Source: Chryseosolibacter sp964438975
GTDB lineage: Bacteria; Bacteroidota; Bacteroidia; Cytophagales; Cyclobacteriaceae
DNA length: 42,534 nucleotides
Reading direction: 5' to 3'
Assembly: GCA_964438975.1 (NCBI GenBank)
Contig: CAYTMU010000035.1
Coordinates: forward strand, 1 to 42,534
Below are positions 36,201 to 42,534 of the stretch, one piece after another. The first letter of the stretch is position 1, and every line of letters begins with the position of its first letter. The notes under the pieces are model-generated. The model had not been told where the DNA came from and searched no databases. It saw nothing but the letters and a program-made list of their open reading frames with translations. The position numbers and the translations under genes were made by a program.

Positions 36201-39200
36201 TATCAATGCAAGCGCGCTCTCAGCAATGACATCCTGTGATGCAACCCAGCCGAACGGATCGGCAACCGTGACCGTCACAACCCCCGGCGACTACACCTTT
36301 GAGTGGTTCCGCGGGCAAAACACCGTTGCGGCAAACCGCATCTCGACAGACCAGACTCCTACCGGTCTTTCCGCTGACATATACACCGTCAAGGTGACGA
36401 ATGTAGAAACAGGCTGTTCGCGGACCGCCGAAGTCACCATTGGGTTCACTGCTGTGACCCCGTCGCTGATCCTCGCGGGCGTCGCCGACATGACAACCTG
36501 TACGGTACCCGACGGATCGATCACGGTCAACGTATCGCTCGACACACCTGACGATTACATCTTCAGTTGGTACATCGGTTCATCGGTCAAGGCGACCCCC
36601 GACTTCACCAATGACGACAACGTCCTGGAGAACATCCCGGTCGGCACGTACACCGTGCGCGCCGTGCACCGGACCAAGCATTGCGCCACAGCACCTATCA
36701 GTGCCACCGTACACGACAATACACCGGTTATCCTGATCAATCTCGATGCCTCGATCACGGAACTCCCGAGTGATTGTACTTCGCCAAATGGTGTCATGGA
36801 GGTCGTAGTCTCAGCGCCCGGCAATACGAGTGGTTTCGATATCAAATGGTACTATGGAACCGCACCTTTCAGTGACGCTCCTGTTCATACCGATAACGGT
36901 GTCAGCCGATCAACTGCATCGGCTCTTGAACAGGGTATTTACACAGTCGTCGCAACGAACCTTGACAACGGTTGCGAGTCATCAGGTGTTTTCGATCTGC
37001 CGTATGCCGACGCGCACAGCCTGAACTTCATCAGCAAAGGTGACGTCACCCAATGTAACCCGGACGATACGGGCACCATCACCGTCCAACTGGTCCCGAC
37101 CTCGCTGGCAGGTTTTGACGAAGACGATTATGATATTGCGTTGTTTGCGGGAAACAACACGAACGCGACACCGATTCAGGTAATTTCCGGCATACTGGGA
37201 GTTACGCAATACACTACGACAGTCCCGTTGACGGCAGGCGTATATACCCTGGTAGCAATATCGAAGCACCCTCTGACCTTGAACTGCCGTTCCGTCCCTG
37301 TCTCCGCCGAAATCGTTCAGATTGTTTCAAATCCGACGATCATCGCGAACCCGATCATTCCAAACATGAATTGTTCCGGTGCCGCCGGCAACGGCTCCAT
37401 TCAACTGAACATCGACGGCCCGGCACCCGAAGCCAACTACTCGTTCGAATGGTTTGAAGGACCAACTACCGGCTCAGATCCTCTCGGAACAAATACATCC
37501 GGTAGCACCGGCGCATCCGGTGAGATCGCACTCGGACTGCCCGCAGGTGTCTACACCGTCAGAGTAACGAACATCACCGCGACATCGACGGGATGTTCGA
37601 CAGTCGCCACGTATCAGGTATTTGACAACCCGCCGGTCATCTCAATCGCCGCGGCGGATCTCGACATCACCGATGTCACCCTCTGCCCCGATCCTAACGG
37701 CGGCGCAGTAGTGGAAGTCATCCGGGAAGGAAATGGCAACGGCGACCCGTCTGATTACACGTTCCTGTGGATGGATGCCGATATGAATGTCCTGCCTGAT
37801 CCCGGTGCGCCAAATACAACTCCGAGTATCGCCAACCTTGCGGCTGGCACTTATTACGTACAAGCGACAAAGACAGCCGGCGTCTCCGGTCTGAGCTGCG
37901 AATCTGCACTCATCGAATTCGCCATCGAAGACAAGACCATCAACTCCGTAGCCGTCGACCTGATCAGTTTCGAGAAGCCTACGCGCTGTCTCCAACCCAC
38001 AAACACAACGGGTGAATTGCAGGTGGAAGCCTCCGGTACAAGTACAACAGGTTACAGCTATTCCTGGTTTATCGGGACAGACACGTCAATTCCGGAAGGA
38101 ACCAATAATACCCTGCTGACGGGGATCAACGTCCCGGCCGGCCAATCGGAAGTGACGTATACGATCGAGGTGGTCAATAACTCGAACAACTGCCGTATAA
38201 CTGATACATACGTTCTTCCCGTCCGTGTCGTACCGGTAGAGATCGCTGCCTCGGCGTCGCCGCTAACGTACTGCGCGACTGATAACGGTGCCGTGTTCGC
38301 GACCGTCTCCAGCGGACCCAGTTTGAACTACGACTACTTCTGGTCCATCGGAGAGGCCGTCAAACCGGCACCGGACTTCACCGGTAGAGCGAACGACGCC
38401 CTCCCTGCCAATAGCTATACCGTTATTGCCGTGGATCGCGCAGATAATTTCTGTTCGACTGTACCACTGACCGTCATTGTCGAAAATGCGCAGACATTCC
38501 CGGCGGTAAGTGCCGAGATGGTGGATCCCCTCACCCTCTGCGATCCCGCGCGACCAGATGGTGCGGCTAAAGCGCACGTCAACGGCAATGTCGTGAACTT
38601 CCGGTTCGACTGGTATGAGGGAGAAACAGCGGGTGGTGCGCCGGTATTCACCGGAGCGGACGTCAACAGCCTTCGCAATATGACCTACACGGTCGTCGGA
38701 ACGAATCGTGTAACAGGATGCTCGGGCGAAGCCAGGGTCATTATCCCGCAAAACTCGCTGCCGATCCCGATGCCCCAGGTCGATGTGCTATCCCACATGA
38801 CCAGCTGTATTGAACCCAACGGCGCCCTGACGGCCTCGGTCAATGGCAATACAAGTGACTACATTTTCCACTGGTACCTGACTAACCCGGGGCAGGTGCC
38901 GAACCCTGCGTCGTCGGTCTTCCTCGGTGAGAGCTACAGGAACCTTGACGTCGGCACATATTATGCGTCTGCCACGAGCCGGATAACAGGCTGTATATCG
39001 CCTCCCGCGAACAATACGATTCTCGACGATCCTGCCTTCCCCGACTTCGATTTCAAGGTCGAACCGGCGAGCTGCCAGCTTAACGATGGATTTCTCGCGA
39101 TCTACATGCGCAACGACATCGACATCGCATCTGTCGAGTGGGACGTCAACGGCCATCTCGTCACCGGGCCGACTCTCCAGGGGATCGCACCCGGAACGTA

Positions 39201-39552
39201 CACCGTGACCGTTACTTCCTACCTGGGATGTGCTGTGACTCGCTCAATGGATGTCGGTGCTGAAATACGACCATACAACGGTGTCTCACGAAATGGCGAT
39301 CGTCAAAACGACATCTTCCACATTGATTGTATCGATATGTTCCCGTCCAATCTTGTGAAGATCTTTAACCGCGCCGGAACACTCGTCTACGAAGCCGAAG
39401 GTTACGACAACGTCGAAACATACTTCGACGGCAAATCCAACAAGGGTATCAGCCTGATGGGTAGTAATCTTCCAGACGGAACGTATTTCTACGTGATCGA
39501 CAAACGAAACGGCTCGAAGCCTATTGCGGGATATCTTGAAGTCGTAAATTAG
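33268..39552 (+). CDS. Large T9SS-secreted adhesin-like protein: seven-blade propeller plus about 14 Ig-like repeats
   Basis: 2094 residues, a half-length paralogue of the 4125-residue protein. Signal peptide about 1-22 ('MKRLMVLCSVCFNLLVLPLA'), then 'CNNGRDDDGDGFIDCYDSDC'. Seven FG-GAP/VCBS blades follow (about 85-500; 'GDLNRDG', 'ADFDGDG', 'ADYNQDG', 'GDLDGDG', 'FDFNGDG', 'ADVDADG'), a CARDB-like domain (about 570-692), then about 14 Ig-like repeats with paired cysteines (about 700-1995). The type-B sorting domain is about 2000-2094 ('NDIFHIDCIDMFPSNLVKIF', 'LPDGTYFYVID'). Its last four repeats and the sorting domain match those of the longer protein more closely than the inner repeats do. 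It is followed 12 bp later by its own PorP gene. Surface adhesion is inferred. Confidence 0.93.
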   Translation: MKRLMVLCSVCFNLLVLPLAAQEICNNGRDDDGDGFIDCYDSDCAVSTFCKGFYLGDEAMCEATPPAFPQFTMTLDFASPNETTNHLSRMAIGDLNRDGIPEIVTMNRYTDKIFILNGKDGTVQHEKKVDFDPNWEVAIANLDNDNCGEIFFFGSFDPPGNNNDGYYIFAYDCELNFLWRTEERLRGDPINYGLADFDGDGKVELYVKDEIYDAHTGIRLVKSTASSWTKINGGPVAVDIEGDYRLELVLGLSIYTVDLGPRTKDAGSLSLLKSRSEYFIRNEYNATSVADYNQDGYLDILASGSTSSNGSNTTVFFWDVHNNSILTYSDPIPGKISIYACPTKEEEAYKNGWRNGTGRINIGDLDGDGKLNASYVSGKYLYALDENMQPLPWSPKLVNEETSGHTGCTLFDFNGDGKSEIVYRDERFLYIINGTDGSIYNQQTCISRTNREYPIVADVDADGSTELCVTCGFDDQSAVDNFCTLSNSRYSHVRVYKSASDPWVPARRVWNQHGYFNVNINDDLTIPERQQKHHMVFSTGSCTDGPNRPLNTFLNQTPFLNQDGCPTYKSPNLAHVENSLVVNHPTCPDRNFNVSFQITNVGDIGLSGVVPITFYNGDPLDPAGTAIKLNTIQVTLNNFEVGDIVSIDDAQVTGPGSPFILYISLNDAGTEIPVEFPNTNFLECDYNDNIISAPVNPLQNVISALKIQDNIKCVGSSSPDNGAVRAFIPTGNGGENTSEYNFYWSIGSVAKPAPADYTGATLSGIPEGTYTVYAIHKTAECSTESAQVVVGRVESNLAVTIELLNGDDNCTIANGSLRAIVNDTDGDGVGDPPQDFTYEWYDGNDIFTDPLVSINHTATGLKNKTYTVVVTDPVTGCRSISSMLVPDMTNKPVVTPTVVDIICSNANSGSVSATVGGTTAGYTFEWYRGSVTKATPDYTGETVNNLSAGKYTVVATETGSECTSDPVTVTVEQTARPVINASALSAMTSCDATQPNGSATVTVTTPGDYTFEWFRGQNTVAANRISTDQTPTGLSADIYTVKVTNVETGCSRTAEVTIGFTAVTPSLILAGVADMTTCTVPDGSITVNVSLDTPDDYIFSWYIGSSVKATPDFTNDDNVLENIPVGTYTVRAVHRTKHCATAPISATVHDNTPVILINLDASITELPSDCTSPNGVMEVVVSAPGNTSGFDIKWYYGTAPFSDAPVHTDNGVSRSTASALEQGIYTVVATNLDNGCESSGVFDLPYADAHSLNFISKGDVTQCNPDDTGTITVQLVPTSLAGFDEDDYDIALFAGNNTNATPIQVISGILGVTQYTTTVPLTAGVYTLVAISKHPLTLNCRSVPVSAEIVQIVSNPTIIANPIIPNMNCSGAAGNGSIQLNIDGPAPEANYSFEWFEGPTTGSDPLGTNTSGSTGASGEIALGLPAGVYTVRVTNITATSTGCSTVATYQVFDNPPVISIAAADLDITDVTLCPDPNGGAVVEVIREGNGNGDPSDYTFLWMDADMNVLPDPGAPNTTPSIANLAAGTYYVQATKTAGVSGLSCESALIEFAIEDKTINSVAVDLISFEKPTRCLQPTNTTGELQVEASGTSTTGYSYSWFIGTDTSIPEGTNNTLLTGINVPAGQSEVTYTIEVVNNSNNCRITDTYVLPVRVVPVEIAASASPLTYCATDNGAVFATVSSGPSLNYDYFWSIGEAVKPAPDFTGRANDALPANSYTVIAVDRADNFCSTVPLTVIVENAQTFPAVSAEMVDPLTLCDPARPDGAAKAHVNGNVVNFRFDWYEGETAGGAPVFTGADVNSLRNMTYTVVGTNRVTGCSGEARVIIPQNSLPIPMPQVDVLSHMTSCIEPNGALTASVNGNTSDYIFHWYLTNPGQVPNPASSVFLGESYRNLDVGTYYASATSRITGCISPPANNTILDDPAFPDFDFKVEPASCQLNDGFLAIYMRNDIDIASVEWDVNGHLVTGPTLQGIAPGTYTVTVTSYLGCAVTRSMDVGAEIRPYNGVSRNGDRQNDIFHIDCIDMFPSNLVKIFNRAGTLVYEAEGYDNVETYFDGKSNKGISLMGSNLPDGTYFYVIDKRNGSKPIAGYLEVVN
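35350..39250 (+). repeat. Tandem array of about 14 two-cysteine Ig-like domains within the second adhesin
   Basis: Units of about 85-110 residues share the 'xxC..NG', 'Y.F.W(Y/F).G', 'GTYTV', 'GC' pattern and usually a Pro-terminated linker, as in the array at 14260-24290. All are diverged from one another, with none nearly identical. Confidence 0.75.
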
Positions 39553-39564
39553 CGCGAAGCAGCA

Positions 39565-40451
39565 ATGAAAAGGTTCTTCTTTCTTACGGCGCTGGCAACA
39601 GCATTTTTTGCCGACTGCCGGTCGCAGCAGTACCCCGTGTTCTCGCAGTACTATTTCAACGAACTGGTCATCAACCCGGCATTCGCGGGTAGTCATGTCC
39701 AGCTCAGCGCAACGGCGATGTACCGCAATCAGTGGGTCAACTTCCCGGGAGCACCGAAAACCTATAACTTCAGTTCACATACATCCCTTATGAAGAACCG
39801 GATCGGCGTGGGACTTATGGTGAACCACGACGAAATCGGAAGCTATCGGAACAACAATATCTATGGGTACTACTCGTACAAGATTCACATGGCTGACGCC
39901 ACGTTGTCCATGGGATTGCAGGCGGGTGTCAACCTGATCGGTGCTGACTTCAGCGACCTCGACCTGCAATCGCAGGGAGACTTCTCGTTTCACAATTTCG
40001 CCAACCAGTTCAAGCCGAACTTCGGTGCGGGTCTTTACTTCAACAAGAAGAATTACTTCCTCGGGTTCTCCGTGCCGTTTATCCTGAACAACAAAGTGTT
40101 CAACTCGTTCGAATCCTTGATGAGTGAGATCCGCGAGGCCCGCTACTATTTCATACGCGGTGGGATCATCCTTCCCCTCGACCGGATGGATAAAGTAAAG
40201 ATCAACCCCTCCGTCCTGATCCGTGCGCAGGAAGGTCAACCACTGAGCTTCGACATCAACAACTCCGTGATCTTCTATGACATCTTCAGCCTCGGGGCCT
40301 CCTACCGCCTCGGAGACTCGTTCATCTCCTTTATCGACCTGAAGATCAGCGAACGCATCCACTTCGGCTATTCCTACGACTGGACTACTTCCGATCTAAA
40401 TGGTTTTTCGAACGGTACACATGAATTCATGATCAACTACCGGTCGATCCT
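39565..40451 (+). CDS. PorP/SprF-family outer-membrane protein, 3' end lost in the assembly gap
   Basis: At least 295 residues. Signal peptide 'MKRFFFLTALATAFFADCRS', then 'QQYPVFSQYYFNELVINPAF', 'RNQWVNFPGAP', and on to 'HEFMINYRSI' at the gap. It aligns along its full length with the gene at 13021, including 'QFKPNFGAGLYF', 'FSLGASYRLGD' and 'FGYSYDWTTSD'. Family proteins end within about 10-20 residues of this point, so little is missing. It is 12 bp downstream of its adhesin and should be co-translated with it. By the SprF precedent it is the export or anchoring partner. Confidence 0.92.
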
Positions 40452-40551
40452 NNNNNNNNNNNNNNNNNNNNNNNNNNNNNNNNNNNNNNNNNNNNNNNNN
40501 NNNNNNNNNNNNNNNNNNNNNNNNNNNNNNNNNNNNNNNNNNNNNNNNNNN
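40452..40551. other. Assembly gap of 100 N
   Basis: Exactly 100 N, the conventional placeholder for a scaffold join of unknown size. It removes the 3' ends of two convergent genes (PorP/SprF on plus, SDR on minus). The real distance, and any genes between them, are not known. Confidence 0.95.
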
Positions 40552-41266
40552 ACCGCCTAACAACGCTCGGCCGGACCTCGATCTTACTGGGGAGCGTCCT
40601 GGGGTTCATGCGGAGCAGGCTGACGACCATTTCCCCGATATCTTCCGGCTGGATTTTCCAGGCGTCGGCATCGGAGGGGGTATGATTGTTGAAGTGTGTG
40701 GCGACGGACCCAGGCATAATTGTCGTGACCCGGATACCCCGGTCGCGGACATCCAGCATCGCCGCCTGGGTGAACCCGACAAGGCCGAACTTGCTCGCGT
40801 TGTAAGCGCTGCCGCCTGCGAAAAAATTGGTCCCCGCGAGGCTTGCGATCGTGATGATATATCCTTTCGTTTTCGCGAGGGCATCCAACGAAGCTTTTAC
40901 ACTATAGAATACCCCGGTGAGATTGGTATCGATCGTCTCCTGCCATTGTTCGGGCGTCAGTGTTTCGATAGATCCAAAATACCCTACGCCGGCGTTCGCG
41001 ATCAACACATCCAGCTTACCCCACTTTTTTATCACCTCGCTGACGACCTCCTCTTGAGAAGAGAGATTCCGGACATCGGCAGCTAAGCCGACGGCTTGTC
41101 CAGTACCCATTGCGTTAAGCCTCTCAGCAGCCTCGTCCGCCGCACGTTGCGTGCGGCCTGTAATGGCGACATTCATCCGTTCGCGCAGCAATATTTCAGC
41201 TACGCCATAGCCGATGCCTTTTGTGCCACCGGTTATCAGCACAGTTCCATTTTCGAGGTTTTGCAT
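40552..41266 (-). CDS. Short-chain dehydrogenase/reductase, C-terminus cut by the gap
   Basis: At least 238 residues. A Rossmann NAD(P) motif 'ITGGTKGIG' at the N-terminus, 'NAGVGYFGS', the catalytic Ser in 'IASLAG', and Tyr-x-x-x-Lys in 'SAYNASKFG' mark a classical SDR. 'RVTTIMPGSVATHFN' follows. The sequence ends at 'IEVRPSVVRR', where such proteins usually have only a few residues left. The substrate is not predictable. The upstream region on the minus strand has TACCTTGT near 41303, a poor -7 match. Confidence 0.9.
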
Positions 41267-41697
41267 GACAGGAAGATTTGGTCAGCACAAGGTAATAAAA
41301 GATCCGTACCGTGGATCATTGACCGCGAGGGGCCGGGCATTACCCGTGGATCTTGGTTCGATAACAAAAGAAAATGATCCACAGCTGAAATAGGAGAACC
41401 GAAAGTACAATCGCGATAATCATAGGCAGCACTGTTTCCACTATTAAGATAACAAAGTATACTAATAAATCTAGGTATCAGTCTGTTATCGGTTTTAAAC
41501 CACGGTCGATCGGCACCAGGCACGATGAATGGTCATACGGTCCACGGTTTAGTCGACGGTCCACGGACGACGGTCTACAGTCCACGGTTGGGGCAACTGG
41601 ATGCACTAACCAACATTATCTACCACCTAAACACGCGAGGTAAGGAATCACTACGGCCCATGTCCCCACTACCGGGGTCCGTGGACTGTGGACCAAA
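41267..41697. other. 431-bp non-coding region between the SDR and TPR genes
   Basis: No supported gene. It is moderately AT-rich to 41500, then holds the second copy of the 7-bp repeat element (41532-41693). The stop of the TPR gene begins 4 bp after the element's right arm. Confidence 0.65.
41532..41693. repeat. Inverted arrays of 7-bp GTCnACG-type units (element copy 2)
   Basis: The left array (41532-41593) includes GTCCACG, GTCGACG, GTCCACG, GACGACG, GTCTACA, GTCCACG, with one 5-nt slip (GTTTA) and a degenerate first unit. The right array (41673-41693) holds three units in reverse orientation, whose complement reads GTCCACA, GTCCACG, GACCCCG. The outer right border CCAAAT matches that of copy 1. 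GGTCTACAGTCCACGG on the left can pair with the right arm over 16 positions with one mismatch. Confidence 0.7.
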
Positions 41698-42297
41698 TCA
41701 AAGGGCCGCTGATAGCATATCTATCAGGTCATCGGTCTGGCGGCTATCTTCGTGGGGAGTGAGATACCGGTACCGGGACAAAAACTGCACAGCCTGGCGG
41801 TACTCTTTGAGCACAGCATGGGTGAGTCCCAGATTGTAATAACTGTTCGGGAAATCGGGCTCCAACTCAATCGCGACGCCGTAATGCACTTTGGCGAGTA
41901 CGTGATTGCCTACCTCTGAATACAGGTTTGCCAGGTTATAGTGCGCTTCATAATGCCGGGGATTCAGCTTCAAACAAAGAGTAAAGCAGTCGATGGCTTT
42001 CGCATATTCACCATCCCGCGATTCGATGATGCCCAGGTTGCAATACGCATCGGCCGCGCAATCATCCTCGTCAATTGCCTTCCGGTAACTGGCTCGTGCT
42101 TTATCTGTATAGCCTCGCTCATCGAACAGGAGCGCCTCCTCAAAAACCGATAGCTGATGGAGCCTGACAACCTTCCCTCCTGTAAACAAATCCAGCTGCA
42201 CATCCTTCCCACCCGCCGTGCCTTTCTTCCGGCGCGCACGCTGTAACCCAAATTTCTCGGGGGTCGGATTGAATGGAAATTGAACGATCTTCGCCAT
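41698..42297 (-). CDS. TPR-repeat protein with N-terminal QLDLF motif
   Basis: 199 residues from the ATG at 42297. An in-frame ATG at 42321 would place the TAATTTTG box inside the coding region, so it is rejected. No signal peptide, so cytoplasmic. The N-terminus is basic ('RARRKKGTAGGKD') and is followed by 'VQLDLFTGG', whose QLDLF resembles a beta-clamp-binding pentapeptide. Residues about 55-185 are three to four TPR units ('AADAYCNLGIIESRDGEYAK', 'YEAHYNLANLYSEVGNHVLA', 'PNSYYNLGLTHAVLKEYRQA'), a protein-interaction scaffold. Partner unknown. Confidence 0.85.
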   Translation of the reverse strand: MAKIVQFPFNPTPEKFGLQRARRKKGTAGGKDVQLDLFTGGKVVRLHQLSVFEEALLFDERGYTDKARASYRKAIDEDDCAADAYCNLGIIESRDGEYAKAIDCFTLCLKLNPRHYEAHYNLANLYSEVGNHVLAKVHYGVAIELEPDFPNSYYNLGLTHAVLKEYRQAVQFLSRYRYLTPHEDSRQTDDLIDMLSAAL

Positions 42298-42302
42298 CAC
42301 CA

Positions 42303-42310
42303 CAAAATTA
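42303..42310 (-). promoter_or_regulatory. -7 box immediately upstream of the TPR gene
   Basis: Minus strand TAATTTTG, an exact TAnnTTTG match, only 5 bp from the ATG at 42297. A TTG lies 25 bp further upstream (plus 42336-42338). The transcript would have almost no leader. The spacing is long, so the call is tentative. Confidence 0.4.
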
Positions 42311-42473
42311 ACGTTTCCCACGCACTTCCTGAATACAAGCTAATGATATCGGAGAAACCCCGACAGTAGTTGTCAATACTCCAGCGACTGTATCAACTGA
42401 GAGAAAGACTAGAATTGGATACAGCTAATGTGCTGAAAATAAATGATTTGTCAATCGCCTGAAAAGTGAATGA

Positions 42474-42534
42474 TCAACTAGCTTTTCGGCGCGAAGTCTT
42501 CCTGGGTTCTTTCTCTGTCTTCTCCTTTTTCTCG
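42474..42534 (-). CDS. Possible lysine-rich C-terminal end of a further protein
   Basis: A reading frame entering from the window edge gives 'EKKEKTEKEPRKTSRRKAS' and then TGA. Lys/Arg/Glu-rich tails of this sort occur in DNA- or RNA-binding proteins. With 19 residues visible no family can be assigned, and the frame may be fortuitous. Confidence 0.3.
   Translation of the reverse strand, partial: EKKEKTEKEPRKTSRRKAS

Overview
The window looks like a Bacteroidota chromosome, probably a gliding or surface-colonising member of the Cytophagia/Chitinophagia type. The evidence is direct: three secreted proteins end in the gliding-motility/type IX secretion (T9SS) type-B C-terminal domain, three PorP/SprF-like outer-membrane proteins sit beside them, several genes are preceded by a Bacteroidota-type -7 box (TAnnTTTG), and methionine synthase is split in two. 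The species cannot be named from the sequence alone. One 100-N assembly gap lies at 40452-40551.

Left part (1-13000): a partial Rpn/PD-(D/E)XK-like nuclease ORF with a doubtful N-terminus, then a LexA/CI-like S24 repressor divergent from a three-gene translesion-synthesis operon: dinB (Y-family polymerase with a clamp-binding motif), a 2H (LigT/2'-5' RNA ligase-like) protein translationally coupled to it, and a short DnaE-type alpha subunit. Their shared intergenic region carries two direct copies of a CTAA-N5-TTAG dyad symmetrically placed around a perfect 14-bp palindrome. A DJ-1/PfpI protein follows. Facing it on the minus strand is a methionine module (metH N-terminal part, metH C-terminal part, metF) behind a SAM-I riboswitch and a recognisable promoter. 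A Ppx/GppA phosphatase follows.

Middle and right (13000-40450): a 27-kb cell-surface region. A 4125-residue secreted protein (minus strand) and a 2094-residue paralogue (plus strand) have the same plan: signal peptide, Asp/Cys-rich motif, seven FG-GAP/VCBS blades, CARDB-like domain, a tandem array of two-cysteine Ig-like repeats (about 34 versus about 14), and T9SS type-B sorting domain. Each is followed directly by its own PorP/SprF gene. Between them lie two convergent paralogous beta-barrels with basic tails, and a PorP-SPOR fusion gene followed by a 1069-residue propeller protein that also has seven blades. I infer that the PorP proteins serve export or anchoring of their adjacent adhesins, as SprF does for SprB.

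Right edge: an SDR dehydrogenase cut by the gap, a TPR protein, and the possible tail of another gene. Two intergenic regions (11901-12098 and 41532-41693) hold a related element made of inverted arrays of 7-bp units of the form GTCnACG, which is the least explained structure in the window.
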